A stretch of 64,000 bases of DNA from Runella sp. SP2 (GTDB lineage Bacteria > Bacteroidota > Bacteroidia > Cytophagales > Spirosomataceae): NCBI RefSeq assembly GCF_003711225.1, contig NZ_CP031030.1, forward strand, positions 1,798,001-1,862,000, read 5' to 3'. The notes under the pieces are model-generated. The model ran no database searches. It saw only the letters and a program-made list of their open reading frames with translations, and was not told the origin of the DNA. The position numbers were made by a program, and so were the translations under genes. This document shows positions 25,707 through 35,274 of the stretch, piece after piece; within the stretch, counting starts at the first letter, position 1, and each line of letters starts with the position of its first letter.

Positions 25707-27131
25707 ATGGAATCCACAGTTACGTTCATTAACGACATTATTTGGAGTAATGCCCTCATCTTACTTTGTTTAGGTGCGGGCATTTATTTTTCGGTTACAA
25801 CCCGTTTTTTGCAAGTTCGATACGTTCGAGAAATGGTAAAACTACTGTTTGGAGGAAAAACCTCTGACAAGGGCGTGAGTTCGTTTCAAGCCTTTGCGAT
25901 AGCCATTTCGGGCAGGGTCGGGACTGGGAATATCGCAGGTGTAGCCACGGCCATCGCCATGGGAGGCCCAGGAGCGGTGTTTTGGATGTGGGCCATCGCG
26001 TTTTTGGGTGCATCTTCGGCGTTTATTGAAGCAACCTTGGGGCAAATTTACAAGCAGGTACAAGATGGCCAATACCGTGGTGGGCCTGCTTTTTACATCG
26101 AAAAAGGGCTCGGAATCCGTTGGTACGCCTTGCTGTTTGCGGGGGCTACCATTTTGAGTACAGCGTTGTTTTTGCCTGGTGTTCAGAGCAATAGCATTGC
26201 ACTTAGCGCAAAATCTGCTTTTGGCATTCCTGTAGAAATAACTGGTGCAGCTGTAACGGCATTGCTGGCACTTATCATTTTTGGAGGGGTAAAACGCATT
26301 GGCCAAGTAGCAGAAGTGGTGGTGCCATTTATGGCAGGCGCCTATATTTTGATGGCCTTGGTGGTTATTGCCCTTAACATCACCCAAGTACCAGCCGTAC
26401 TTGGCTTAATTATTCGTTCGGCTTTCGACATCGAGCCAGCCTTTGCGGGGATTTTTGGCATGGCCGTTTCGTGGGGGGTAAAACGTGGTATTTACTCCAA
26501 TGAAGCAGGCCAAGGAACGGCACCGCACGCCGCCGCTGCTGCCGAAACCAGCCACCCAGTAAAACAAGGATTGGTGCAGGCTTTTTCAGTATATGTTGAT
26601 ACTTTGTTTGTCTGTACGGCTACTGCCCTGATGGTTCTTTTTACGGGACAGTACAACGTTGTCAATCCAGCAGGAGGGTTTATTGTTGAAAATGTACCTG
26701 GCCTTGCCATTGGTTCAGAGTTTACCCAAGCGGCTATCAACACGCATTTTCCAGCGTTGGGAAGTGGTTTTGTGGCTATTGCACTGCTCTTTTTTGCCTT
26801 TACGACCATCATGGCTTATTACTATATTGCTGAAACAAATTTGAGTTATCTTTTATCAAATAGCACAAACAAGTGGTTAGTACAAGCGCTACGGGTGATG
26901 ATCATGGCCGCTACTTTTTATGGTTCTGTCAAGACGGCGGCTTTGGCTTGGACAATCGGAGATATTGGGGTAGGAATGATGGCTTGGTTGAACATTATCG
27001 CCATTTTCTTACTACGTAAACCAGCATTTAAAGCATTTAAAGATTACGAAGAACAACGGAAAGCAGGACTTGATCCTGTATTCCACCCTAAGAAGTTGGG
27101 TATCGACAATACCGACGAATGGGAAGGATAG
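25707..27131 (+). CDS. AGCS-family Na+/alanine (amino acid) symporter
   Basis: A 474-residue polytopic protein of the alanine or glycine:cation symporter family. Diagnostic stretches are SSFQAFAIAISGRVGTGNIA with GVATAIAMGGPGAVFWMW, then GVKRGIYSNEAGQGTAPHAA. The family imports small neutral amino acids with Na+ or H+. About eleven membrane helices are visible. The substrate (Ala, Gly or other) is not determined by the sequence. It is followed by a strong bidirectional terminator. Confidence 0.92.
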   Translation: MESTVTFINDIIWSNALILLCLGAGIYFSVTTRFLQVRYVREMVKLLFGGKTSDKGVSSFQAFAIAISGRVGTGNIAGVATAIAMGGPGAVFWMWAIAFLGASSAFIEATLGQIYKQVQDGQYRGGPAFYIEKGLGIRWYALLFAGATILSTALFLPGVQSNSIALSAKSAFGIPVEITGAAVTALLALIIFGGVKRIGQVAEVVVPFMAGAYILMALVVIALNITQVPAVLGLIIRSAFDIEPAFAGIFGMAVSWGVKRGIYSNEAGQGTAPHAAAAAETSHPVKQGLVQAFSVYVDTLFVCTATALMVLFTGQYNVVNPAGGFIVENVPGLAIGSEFTQAAINTHFPALGSGFVAIALLFFAFTTIMAYYYIAETNLSYLLSNSTNKWLVQALRVMIMAATFYGSVKTAALAWTIGDIGVGMMAWLNIIAIFLLRKPAFKAFKDYEEQRKAGLDPVFHPKKLGIDNTDEWEG

Positions 27132-27152
27132 AAAGGTTCTGGTGAAATGATG

Positions 27153-27190
27153 AAAAGGTGGTTGTGGATTGATTCCAAACCACCTTTTTT
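27153..27190. terminator. Bidirectional terminator
   Basis: AAAAGGTGGTT (27153-27163) pairs with AACCACCTTTT (27178-27188) and is followed by T. The A-run on the other side serves the opposite strand. It lies between the convergent symporter gene and ribF, whose stop codon overlaps its right edge. Confidence 0.8.
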
Positions 27191-28118
27191 AGGATTCTAA
27201 CAGAGTTAAAGCAGCCGTACAATCGTCGTCGATGGCTTTTTTGAGTGCTTCAAGACCATCAAACTTTAACTCAGGACGGATGAACGCAACGTTCTCAACG
27301 GTCATTTTTTCTCCGTAAATATTCTCCTGAAAATCAAAGATATATACTTCCTGAGTTCGGCCGATGCCGTTGACAGTAGGGCGAAAACCAATGCTCATAA
27401 CGCCCTTGAGCCATTGTCCTCGCACATGCACACGAACGGCATAAACGCCGTCAGCAGGAATCAGCTTGTAAGATTCAAGTACCTGAACGTTGGCTGTTGG
27501 ATAACCAATCGTACGGCCTAATTGGCGGCCTTTCACAATCACGCCCGTAAAAGTATAGATGCGTCCGAGCAATTCGTTGGCCACTGAAGTCTTTCCTTCA
27601 ACCAGCGATTGCCGAATTTTGGTAGAACTTACCGTCAAATGGTCAATTTCTTGGCGCGGAATTTCTTCAATTTCAAAACCGAATCGGTGGGCATTTTTTT
27701 GTAAATACTCGAAACTTCCTTCTCGGTTTTTGCCAAAATGATGGTCATAGCCAATGACTAATTTTTTGGTGCCGATGGTATCAATCAAAATTTGTTGAAT
27801 AAACTCATCGGAGGTTAGTTCGCTGAATTCGCGGGTAAAAGGAACGACTACGAGGTGCTGAACGCCATTTTGACGAAGCAATTCAATCTTTTCGTCAATT
27901 GTGGAAAGCAGCCGAAGATTTTGGCTGTCGTTAGAAACCACCATGCGGGGATGGGGCCAAAAGGTAATCACCACCGTTTCGCCACCCGAGGCTTGGGCAG
28001 CTTCACGAAGGCGACTCAGGATTTTTTGGTGCCCCAAATGAACACCGTCAAACGTCCCGCTGGTCACAACGGCGTTACTCAACGGACGAAAATCTGCTAT
28101 ATCGTGGTAAACTTGCAT
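27189..28118 (-). CDS. ribF: Bifunctional riboflavin kinase / FAD synthetase RibF
   Basis: A 309-residue enzyme that converts riboflavin to FMN and FMN to FAD. The N-terminal FAD synthetase (nucleotidyltransferase) domain has GTFDGVHLGHQKIL (HxGH-type) and VIGYDHHFGKNREG. The C-terminal riboflavin kinase domain has GRTIGYPTANV, the PTAN motif binding ATP, and GVMSIGFRPTVNG. The length is typical. It is the last gene of the ftsX-DUF3098-uppP-truB-ribF run and starts 22 bp after the truB stop. Confidence 0.95.
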   Translation of the reverse strand: MQVYHDIADFRPLSNAVVTSGTFDGVHLGHQKILSRLREAAQASGGETVVITFWPHPRMVVSNDSQNLRLLSTIDEKIELLRQNGVQHLVVVPFTREFSELTSDEFIQQILIDTIGTKKLVIGYDHHFGKNREGSFEYLQKNAHRFGFEIEEIPRQEIDHLTVSSTKIRQSLVEGKTSVANELLGRIYTFTGVIVKGRQLGRTIGYPTANVQVLESYKLIPADGVYAVRVHVRGQWLKGVMSIGFRPTVNGIGRTQEVYIFDFQENIYGEKMTVENVAFIRPELKFDGLEALKKAIDDDCTAALTLLES

Positions 28119-28140
28119 TAACTACGTCTTAACTGAACTG

Positions 28141-28839
28141 TTATGATGAAAGACCTAATTCGGCTCTTTTTCGAGCAACGTATCCTTCAATCTCTTCTGC
28201 ATCTTTTAACCAAAATTTGCCGATTCGGGTTCGGCATAATTCGCTCATGTAGGCTCCCGATTCGACCAATATCCCCACATCCCGCACCAAACTTCGTATG
28301 TAAGTGCCTTTAGAGCAGACAATTCGGAAGTATATCTCAGGAAAATGAGAGTCATCTATTTCAAAAAGAGACACTGTAACCGTACGGGGTTTTATTTCCA
28401 CGGCTTCGCCTCGGCGTGCTTTTTTGTAGAGGCGTTCGCCCCCTATTTTTACGGCCGAATAAATGGGGGGAAACTGCTCAATGGTGCCCGTAAGTTGCTG
28501 AACCGCTTTCATTAAGGCTTCGTGCGTAATATGTTCAGTGGGGTATTCAGCATCAAAGGCCGTTTCAAGATCAATCGAAGGGGTGGTTTTTCCAAGCACC
28601 ATTTTTCCCGTGTACTCTTTTTCCGCGCCTTGGTACGAGTCGATTTCCTTGGTTTTTTTGCCCGTGCAAAGAATCAACAAACCTGTGGCGAGCGGGTCGA
28701 GGGTACCTGCATGGCCAATTTTTTTGACCTGACACGATTTTTTGATTTTGTTGACGGCATCGAATGATGTCCACGTCAGGGGCTTATTTAATAAGATTAC
28801 CTCTCCTTCTTCGGGAGAGGTGGGCGTAATGTCTGTCAT
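28141..28839 (-). CDS. truB: tRNA pseudouridine(55) synthase TruB
   Basis: A 232-residue TruB, which makes pseudouridine 55 in the T-loop of tRNAs. The catalytic Asp lies in KIGHAGTLDPLATGLLILC, and KYSAV-type binding is seen as PPIYSAVKIGGERLYKKAR. RIVCSKGTYIRSLVRDVG is the KGTYIRSL motif. The C-terminal PUA-like extension found in E. coli is short here, as in many Bacteroidetes. It lies in the conserved operon between uppP and ribF. Confidence 0.95.
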   Translation of the reverse strand: MTDITPTSPEEGEVILLNKPLTWTSFDAVNKIKKSCQVKKIGHAGTLDPLATGLLILCTGKKTKEIDSYQGAEKEYTGKMVLGKTTPSIDLETAFDAEYPTEHITHEALMKAVQQLTGTIEQFPPIYSAVKIGGERLYKKARRGEAVEIKPRTVTVSLFEIDDSHFPEIYFRIVCSKGTYIRSLVRDVGILVESGAYMSELCRTRIGKFWLKDAEEIEGYVARKRAELGLSS

Positions 28840-28873
28840 GTACGAAATAAAAGGCGCAAAGAGAAACCCGTGT

Positions 28874-29668
28874 TTAAACTATTTGTAAGTTATATCCTGC
28901 CAAAAGCAACGCAAGGATAATGCCGCCTACAATAATGCGGTACCAACCAAACAAACGGAAGCCATATTTGGTCAGAAAATCAATAAAGAATTTGATGGCC
29001 AACATAGCAACAATAAACGCCACTACGTTTCCGATGGCCAAAAGTTTAATTTGTTCTTCATTGAGGACGAAGCCCAATTTATAATAATCGTACGCCTTTT
29101 TGGCGGTTGCTGCAAACATGGTTGGAACTGCCAAGAAAAACGAAAACTCAGCGGCGGCTTTGCGAGAGAGTCGTTGCGACATCCCACCTACAATGGTTGC
29201 TCCCGAACGAGATACGCCAGGAACCATGGCAATACATTGGAAAAATCCAATTTTTAATGCGGTCAGGTAGTCAACTTCGTCGGTATCAACAATATAAGCT
29301 TTGGTAAACCATTTGTCAACAAACAAAAGAATGATACCGCCGACGAGTAACGAAATGGCTACCCCAAGCGGGCTTTCGAGCAGGGCGTCGATGGTATCGC
29401 TGAATAAAACACCAAAAATGGCGCTTGGAATAAAGGCAATGAATAGTTTGATGTAGAAGTCAATGCTTTTAAAAAAACGTTTGAAATACAAAACTACAAC
29501 CGACAAAATAGCACCTAACTGAATAGCCACTGTGAAAAACTTTACGAAAGGATCCGAAGCAATCCCCATAAAAGAGGAGCCTAAAATCATGTGGCCAGTG
29601 GATGAAATAGGTAAATATTCGGTGATGCCCTCGATGATGGCTAAAATAAGTGCGTGAAGAAGGTTCAT
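28874..29668 (-). CDS. uppP: Undecaprenyl-diphosphatase UppP (BacA)
   Basis: A 264-residue inner-membrane enzyme that recycles undecaprenyl pyrophosphate for cell-wall synthesis and is linked to bacitracin resistance. The two family motifs are present: [17 protein letters not shown] and [15 protein letters not shown], supplying the active-site Glu, Ser, His and Arg. About eight membrane helices. It sits in the operon between the DUF3098 gene and truB. Confidence 0.95.
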   Translation of the reverse strand: MNLLHALILAIIEGITEYLPISSTGHMILGSSFMGIASDPFVKFFTVAIQLGAILSVVVLYFKRFFKSIDFYIKLFIAFIPSAIFGVLFSDTIDALLESPLGVAISLLVGGIILLFVDKWFTKAYIVDTDEVDYLTALKIGFFQCIAMVPGVSRSGATIVGGMSQRLSRKAAAEFSFFLAVPTMFAATAKKAYDYYKLGFVLNEEQIKLLAIGNVVAFIVAMLAIKFFIDFLTKYGFRLFGWYRIIVGGIILALLLAGYNLQIV

Positions 29669-29703
29669 TTACTAAATTGTAATTGAGACGATATAAAAGC
29701 CGA

Positions 29704-29904
29704 TTAGGGCTTACGTAAAATGGCAAAAAACTCGACAATAAAACCAGAGACGACGACAAGCGGGCCTACGGTAAGTCCAAGTGTTCCAAAACCGAATTCG
29801 GCAGAGTCCATACTCATTAGGACAAAACCACCGAGTACAAGGACGATGCCCACAATCATGAGCGTGAGGTTATTTTTTCCAAAAGGTAATGCGTTCTTTT
29901 TCAT
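29704..29904 (-). CDS. DUF3098 small membrane protein
   Basis: A 66-residue protein with two predicted membrane helices (LMIVGIVLVLGGFVLM and TVGPLVVVSGFIVEFFAIL). It belongs to the DUF3098 family, found in Bacteroidetes almost always between ftsX and uppP, as here. A role near FtsX in division or envelope remodelling is inferred from that constant position only. Confidence 0.85.
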   Translation of the reverse strand: MKKNALPFGKNNLTLMIVGIVLVLGGFVLMSMDSAEFGFGTLGLTVGPLVVVSGFIVEFFAILRKP

Positions 29905-29934
29905 GTTATTTTATTTAAAATCAAATGTGGTAGT

Positions 29935-30816
29935 TTAGTATAAATCATCCAAAGCCATGCGCAAATAACGGGCCAATGCTTGAAATGTGCTTGCTGTGCC
30001 AATCAAAGCGCCCAAAATGATAACCCCAGCGAGCAAAAAGCTAAGTTTGTCATATTCTTGAAGAAGGTGCAGTCCTTCGATTTGGTGAAGGGCAAGTTGT
30101 TGAAGTGCTACGATTAAACCTGCGGCAATTAGCCCACTGATCAGCCCTTGAACGGCCCCATTTTTCAAAAACGGACGCTGAATAAAGCCGTTTGTGGCAC
30201 CTACCAATTGCATACTACGTATCAAAAATCGCTGCGAATAGAGTGCCAAGCGAATGGTATTATTCATCAGCAAGATGATGATAACGAGCATAATAATGGC
30301 AAATGTGGCCAGAATTAAATAAATTTTGGTGAGGTTTTTGTTGATTTGATCTGCCAAATTTTCTTGGTAAACGACCTCAAAAACGCCATCATTTTTTTCA
30401 AGTTCGGCCTTGATTTGTTTGAGCTTGGTATCTTCAAAATAATCTTCTTGCAAACGTACGCGGTAGCTATCGTGCAGCGGATTATCGCCTAATAACGTAG
30501 AAAAGTCTTCTTTGGTGTCGGCGATAAATTCCTTGGCAGCCTCATCTTTGGAGAAAAAAGTAACTTGTGGTTTGCCATCTATCGAAAGGACAAACGGACG
30601 AGCAACGATGCTTTTATATACCTTGGTCACTTGATTTGAATCCAAATCTTTGTCGAGCATTACCCTCACTTCGATATTTTGTTTGATAATGGAAATGAGC
30701 TTTTTAGACTGCATTACCAATAACCCGCAAAAACCAATCAAAAACAACGCCGCCGTCAAACTGGCGATGATCATTGCGTTTGGATAGCTACCGACTTTTT
30801 TCTTTTTTAAAGGCAT
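29935..30816 (-). CDS. ftsX: Cell division protein FtsX
   Basis: A 293-residue FtsX, the membrane subunit of FtsEX, which couples ATP hydrolysis to peptidoglycan hydrolase activation at the septum. It has the expected layout: helix 1 (MIIASLTAALFLIGFCGLLV), an extracellular domain of ~130 residues, and three C-terminal helices with LIRSMQLVGATNGFIQRPFL. ftsE is not next to it, which is common in Bacteroidetes. It starts the five-gene operon running down to ribF. Confidence 0.93.
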   Translation of the reverse strand: MPLKKKKVGSYPNAMIIASLTAALFLIGFCGLLVMQSKKLISIIKQNIEVRVMLDKDLDSNQVTKVYKSIVARPFVLSIDGKPQVTFFSKDEAAKEFIADTKEDFSTLLGDNPLHDSYRVRLQEDYFEDTKLKQIKAELEKNDGVFEVVYQENLADQINKNLTKIYLILATFAIIMLVIIILLMNNTIRLALYSQRFLIRSMQLVGATNGFIQRPFLKNGAVQGLISGLIAAGLIVALQQLALHQIEGLHLLQEYDKLSFLLAGVIILGALIGTASTFQALARYLRMALDDLY

Positions 30817-30969
30817 ACTTAATGACAGTACGGTTTGTGTTTATTGAACGGAACGTCGCAAAAATAGCTATTTATTTCGATAACGAACCAAGGAAGAAAG
30901 CGAGTGAGGCTTTTTTAAAGAATTTTAACCAAATTTTGGTTTAATTTGGCAAAACCATTTTAAACCTAG

Positions 30970-32133
30970 ATGTTACCTTCACTTCAATTCAACTTACCAC
31001 CCGACGTTCACTTCATCAACTGCGCCACTCGTGGGCCTTTTTCTAAAGCGGTAGAACAAGCAGGCATCAACGCTATTTCAACTTTTACGCCATCCATCCA
31101 TCAAATTCGCCCCGATGATTTTTTTGAAGGAGTATGGGGAGTTAGAGCACTTTTTTCTCAATTGGTCAATGCCCAAGACCGCGAACGGATTGCCATCATT
31201 CCGTCGGTTTCGTATGGTATGGGAATCGTCGCCAGAAATTTACATCGAAAAAAAGGGCTGCGGGCTGGTCAACACATTTTACTTGTGGGAGACGAATTTC
31301 CGAGCGATGTCTATCCTTGGCAACGCGTCTGCGAGGAGTTGGGATTGGTCATCAAAACAATTCCAATGCCCGATGCTGAGAAGGTAGGGCAAGTTTGGAA
31401 CGAACAAATTTTGGCAACTATTTCTGAACAAACGGCCTTGGTCATTGTACCACACGTGCATTGGCAGTACGGAATAAAGTTTGATTTGGTTTCTATTTCC
31501 CAAAAAGCAAAATCGTTTGGGGCACTTTTGGCGATTGATGCCACGCAGTCGTTGGGTGCGTTGGCTTTTGATGTGCAAGCCGTCAAACCAGATGCCCTGA
31601 TTGCGGTAGCTTACAAGTGGTTGATGGGGCCTTATTCGATGGGATTGGCGTATTTTGGTGAATTTTTTGATGATGGTGTGCCTCTGGAAGAAACGTGGAT
31701 GGCCCGACAGCAGAGCAATTTATTCAATCAACTGACAGATTACCAAGACCAATATCGTCCCAAGGCGTTTCGGTACAATGTGGGAGAACATTCACACTTC
31801 ATCCAGATGCCGATGCTAGAAGTGGCCCTTCGAGAAAAATTGGAATGGACAACTGAGCGCATTCAAGCGCATTGCCAATCACTTTGGAAAGGGGCATCGC
31901 CTGCGTTGGAGGAATTGGGGGTATTGTTTGAACCCGAAGCCGAGCGAGCGCACCATTTAATGGGACTGCGATTACCTGCGGGAATAGACGTAATGAAAGT
32001 GCAACAGGCATTGGCTGCCCGAAAAGTGATTGTTGCTGCCCGTGGACAAGGTATTCGGGTGTCGCCTCATTTGTATAATACGGAGGAGGATATGGCGGCG
32101 TTGGTATCGGCGCTTCGCAGTGCTTTGAGATAG
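30970..32133 (+). CDS. Class V PLP-dependent aminotransferase-fold enzyme
   Basis: A 387-residue fold-type-I PLP enzyme. The cofactor Lys is Lys216 in AVAYKWLMGPYSMG, preceded by the Asp of ALLAIDATQSLGA that contacts the pyridine nitrogen. The pattern matches the isopenicillin-N-epimerase/cysteine-desulfurase-like group (class V) rather than NifS/SufS, since no flexible-loop Cys is evident. Substrate unknown. The gene stands alone and meets yicC head to tail across a perfect hairpin. Confidence 0.88.
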   Translation: MLPSLQFNLPPDVHFINCATRGPFSKAVEQAGINAISTFTPSIHQIRPDDFFEGVWGVRALFSQLVNAQDRERIAIIPSVSYGMGIVARNLHRKKGLRAGQHILLVGDEFPSDVYPWQRVCEELGLVIKTIPMPDAEKVGQVWNEQILATISEQTALVIVPHVHWQYGIKFDLVSISQKAKSFGALLAIDATQSLGALAFDVQAVKPDALIAVAYKWLMGPYSMGLAYFGEFFDDGVPLEETWMARQQSNLFNQLTDYQDQYRPKAFRYNVGEHSHFIQMPMLEVALREKLEWTTERIQAHCQSLWKGASPALEELGVLFEPEAERAHHLMGLRLPAGIDVMKVQQALAARKVIVAARGQGIRVSPHLYNTEEDMAALVSALRSALR

Positions 32134-32138
32134 TATCG

Positions 32139-32173
32139 CACCTTCCCGAAAGTTTCCAACTTTCGGGAAGGTG
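32139..32173. terminator. 16-bp perfect hairpin between convergent genes
   Basis: Arms 32139-32154 and 32158-32173 are perfectly complementary, with a 3-nt loop TCC (left arm CACCTTCCCGAAAGTT). It starts six bases after the PLP-enzyme stop and ends nine bases before the yicC stop. No T-run follows on either strand, so it may act as a hairpin barrier rather than a standard intrinsic terminator. Confidence 0.6.
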
Positions 32174-32181
32174 AAAGATAA

Positions 32182-33069
32182 CTAGATAATATTTGCCGTT
32201 TGCTCTTTGATCTTTTCTAATTCATCTTTCATCTGAACCACTACGTGCTGAATGGAAGAATCGTTGGCTTTGGAACCAATTGTATTGACTTCACGACCAA
32301 TTTCTTGGGCAATGAAGTTTAATTTTTTGCCGTTGCTTTCGCGGCTTTCCATGGTTTCGATAAAGTAGGAAAGGTGGTTTTTGAGGCGAACTTTCTCTTC
32401 CGAAATGTCGAATTTTTCAATAAAATAGACCAATTCCTGCTCAAAACGGTTTTCGTCAAATGCTTCGTCTTGAATCAAATCACGGACATTTTTACGTAAC
32501 CTTTCCCGAACCGAAGGAATGCGCGTTTTATCAAGCTCTTCTACTTCTAAAAGTAAATCAGCGATTTTTTGAATGGAAGTACGAAACACTTTTGCCAAGG
32601 CACGCCCTTCTTGTTGGCGAAATTCGTTACATTTTTTTAGTGCTTCGAGCGCTGCTTGTTGAATTTGGATACTTTCGGCGGCTTGCTGGTCTTCGGTTGG
32701 GGCGTCAGCCAAATAGACATTGGGCATTTGAAGCGCCATCCGCAATACTTCAGTAGGCGTGGGGGCAAAGCCAAGTTCTTCGGCTGTTTGGTGCAAATCT
32801 TTAAAATAAGCTTTTACCAATGCTCTGTTAACAACCGTCCCTGCGCTGTTGTCGCCAATGGGAGTAACTGTCATGGTAAACTCCACTTTACCGCGTTCCA
32901 ACGACTGCGTTATGAGGTTGCGGATTTCGATTTCACGCTCCGAATAATTTCTTGGAATGCGACAAAATATATCCAAAAACTTAGAGTTCAATGATTTGAC
33001 TTCGGCAGTGACCGAAAGCGTATCAGATTCGATGGTGGCTTTCCCAAAGCCCGTCATTGATTTGAGCAT
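32182..33069 (-). CDS. YicC-family endoribonuclease
   Basis: A 295-residue YicC/YloC protein. The N-terminus MLKSMTGFGKA and the C-terminal REVNTIGSKANDSSIQ are family hallmarks, and the central part is helical. E. coli YicC is an endoribonuclease acting with PNPase on small RNAs such as RyhB. In other Bacteroidetes yicC is often followed by gmk, but here it is the last gene on this strand, 49 bp after pdxA. Confidence 0.92.
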   Translation of the reverse strand: MLKSMTGFGKATIESDTLSVTAEVKSLNSKFLDIFCRIPRNYSEREIEIRNLITQSLERGKVEFTMTVTPIGDNSAGTVVNRALVKAYFKDLHQTAEELGFAPTPTEVLRMALQMPNVYLADAPTEDQQAAESIQIQQAALEALKKCNEFRQQEGRALAKVFRTSIQKIADLLLEVEELDKTRIPSVRERLRKNVRDLIQDEAFDENRFEQELVYFIEKFDISEEKVRLKNHLSYFIETMESRESNGKKLNFIAQEIGREVNTIGSKANDSSIQHVVVQMKDELEKIKEQTANII

Positions 33070-33118
33070 CTTACAGTTATTTAAAAATTTGGCAATGTGC
33101 TAATTGAAAAACAGCGCA

Positions 33119-34204
33119 CTATTTCTCCTCCTGCGAAGTCATTTTCTCCACAACGGGGTTTTTCTTCAACGCATTTTTTTCTAGTTCGGCCTGTTCCTTG
33201 CGTTGACGGACGACATCAATCGCCGTAAAAATTGCCTGTCGCATGGATGTTTCGTCGGCTATGTTTTTGCCCGCAATATCGTAAGCCGTACCGTGGTCGG
33301 GCGAGGTACGAACGATGGGCAAACCTGCCGTAAAATTGACCCCATCGTTGAAAGCAATCGTTTTGAAAGGCGTCAATCCTTGGTCGTGATACATGGCCAA
33401 CACGGCATCATACTTGCGATACGACTGAGCCGCAAAAAAGCCATCGGCAGGATAGGGGCCGTAAACCAACTGTCCTTTGGCGCGCATTTCTTTGATGAGG
33501 GGTTCGATAATTTCGTTTTCTTCGCTTCCGAGTAAGCCGCCCTCACCAGCGTGGGGATTGAGCCCAAGCACTGCAATGCGTGGTTTGCGGATGCCAAAAT
33601 CGACCCGCAACGACTTTAACATGGCCTGCAATCGCGCCATGATTTTTTCTTTGGTAATATTCTCGGCGATTTTGCCAAGGGGAATGTGACCAGTAACAAC
33701 GCCCACCCGCAAAATATCACTCACCATAAACATCAACGGCTCTTTTACACCAAAAGCTTCGGCAAGGTACTCAGTGTGTCCAGGAAAGTTAAATTCGTCG
33801 TTTTGGATATTGTTTTTGTTGATAGGTGCCGTAACAATTGCGTCAAGGTGGCCTTCTTTCAGGTCTTCAACGGCGCGTTTTAGCGACTCGTAGGCTCCTT
33901 TTCCCGCTTCGGGAGTGACTTTTCCTGGCTGAATATCCTCTTGTGGGTCTTGCCAACACGTAATTACGTTGGTCATTTTGGGGTTAATCACGTCGATTTT
34001 TTGCGCCCCAAACAGGTTCCAGTCCTTCATTTCTAACTGGTTACGATAACGATTCAAGATGCGCATCGAACCATATACGACAGGCGTACAAATACGATTA
34101 AGTTGGTTGCCATGTAATACTTTAAGAATGACTTCGGGGCCAATACCATTGTAGTCTCCTAACGTAATTCCAATGACAGGTTTATCAGAAAGTAATTCAC
34201 TCAT
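33119..34204 (-). CDS. pdxA: 4-hydroxythreonine-4-phosphate dehydrogenase PdxA
   Basis: A 361-residue PdxA, which oxidises 4-phosphohydroxy-L-threonine in the DXP-dependent pathway to pyridoxal phosphate. Seen are GITLGDYNGIGPEV, the substrate and metal motif NFPGHTEYLAEAFG, LNPHAGEGGLLGSEE, and MYHDQGLTPFKTIAFNDGVN with the second metal His. The C-terminal ~25 residues are charged and probably disordered. It is paired with yicC downstream. Confidence 0.95.
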   Translation of the reverse strand: MSELLSDKPVIGITLGDYNGIGPEVILKVLHGNQLNRICTPVVYGSMRILNRYRNQLEMKDWNLFGAQKIDVINPKMTNVITCWQDPQEDIQPGKVTPEAGKGAYESLKRAVEDLKEGHLDAIVTAPINKNNIQNDEFNFPGHTEYLAEAFGVKEPLMFMVSDILRVGVVTGHIPLGKIAENITKEKIMARLQAMLKSLRVDFGIRKPRIAVLGLNPHAGEGGLLGSEENEIIEPLIKEMRAKGQLVYGPYPADGFFAAQSYRKYDAVLAMYHDQGLTPFKTIAFNDGVNFTAGLPIVRTSPDHGTAYDIAGKNIADETSMRQAIFTAIDVVRQRKEQAELEKNALKKNPVVEKMTSQEEK

Positions 34205-34262
34205 GATTCAAAATAATAAATGAGATTTGTGCAATGTGCCGCAATTTACGAATAAAGCGCAC

Positions 34263-34270
34263 TATTTTTG
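34263..34270 (+). promoter_or_regulatory. -7 element (TATTTTTG) upstream of the hydroxyacid dehydrogenase
   Basis: Exact TAnnTTTG match, 27 bases before the ATG at 34298. No clear TTTG 19-21 bp upstream. Confidence 0.4.
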
Positions 34271-34297
34271 TAACCAGACTCACGCTGACATTTTGAT

Positions 34298-35230
34298 ATG
34301 ACGATTTTAATTGCCGACGACATTCATCCTTCCCTCTTCGATATGCTTACTACGCTTGGCGTATCTTATTGTTATGAACCAACTTTCAAACGTGCCGACA
34401 TTCTCGAAAACCTTGCCAAATATGAAGGTTTAGTCATTAGAAGTAAAACATATATCGACGAAGAAATTTTAGAAAAAGCACCAAAATTGCGTTTTATCGC
34501 AAGGGCAGGGGCGGGGCTTGACTTGATTGATTTGGACGCCGCTGCACGGCGAAATATTCAGGTATTTGCCGCTAACGAAGGCAATCGCGATGCCGTGGCC
34601 GAACACGCATTGGGCATGTTATTAGGGTTGTTTGCTAATATTGCCAAAGCTGACCGTGAAGTTCGTCAGGGCGTATGGGACCGAGAAGGAAACCGTGGGA
34701 TTGAACTGATGGGAAAGACCGTAGGCTTGATTGGTTTTGGTTTCAATGGCAGTGCTACTGCCCAGCGATTAAGCGGCTTTGGCTGCCGTGTGCTGGCCTA
34801 CGATAAGTATTTGACCAACTACGGAAATGCCCATGCGGAAGAAGCAACCCTCAACGAGATTATGAACCAATCCGACGTAATTAGCTTTCACGTACCGCTG
34901 ACGGAAGAAACCCGACATTGGATAAACGATGTGTTTGTGGCAGAAGTAGCTCGCCCATTTTTTTTGATGAATGTGGCACGGGGCGAAATCGTTGACACCG
35001 AAGCTGTTGTAAGAGGTTTGGAAAGTGGAAAAATTCGCGGGGCTTGTTTGGACGTACTAGAAAATGAAAAATTAAAAACGCTTACGCCAGCGCAACAGGC
35101 AGCTTTTGATTATTTACGGGCTTCCAATCGCGTCATTCTTACGCCACACGTGGCGGGTTGGACAAAAGAAAGTTACGTAAAAATTAATGAAGCATTGATG
35201 AAGCAAATTCGGAGTCTGGTTCAATCTTGA
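34298..35230 (+). CDS. D-2-hydroxyacid dehydrogenase (SerA-like)
   Basis: A 310-residue NAD-dependent D-2-hydroxyacid dehydrogenase. The NAD fold motif is VGLIGFGFNGSATAQRL, the catalytic Arg lies in MNVARGEIVDTEAVV and the catalytic His in LTPHVAGWTKES. It lacks the C-terminal ACT domain of long phosphoglycerate dehydrogenases. Short forms can act as phosphoglycerate, glyoxylate or hydroxypyruvate dehydrogenases, and the sequence does not settle which. The glycine motif is GxGxxGS (GFGFNGS), a normal variant. Confidence 0.9.
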   Translation: MTILIADDIHPSLFDMLTTLGVSYCYEPTFKRADILENLAKYEGLVIRSKTYIDEEILEKAPKLRFIARAGAGLDLIDLDAAARRNIQVFAANEGNRDAVAEHALGMLLGLFANIAKADREVRQGVWDREGNRGIELMGKTVGLIGFGFNGSATAQRLSGFGCRVLAYDKYLTNYGNAHAEEATLNEIMNQSDVISFHVPLTEETRHWINDVFVAEVARPFFLMNVARGEIVDTEAVVRGLESGKIRGACLDVLENEKLKTLTPAQQAAFDYLRASNRVILTPHVAGWTKESYVKINEALMKQIRSLVQS

Positions 35231-35274
35231 TTAACAAAGCCGAATTAAATGAGGCTAACAATTAATTTGCCTGT

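Noticed and set aside
25842-26387. 181-residue minus-strand open frame
   Set aside because: Antisense to the AGCS symporter gene; rich in Cys, His and Arg with no signal or domain.
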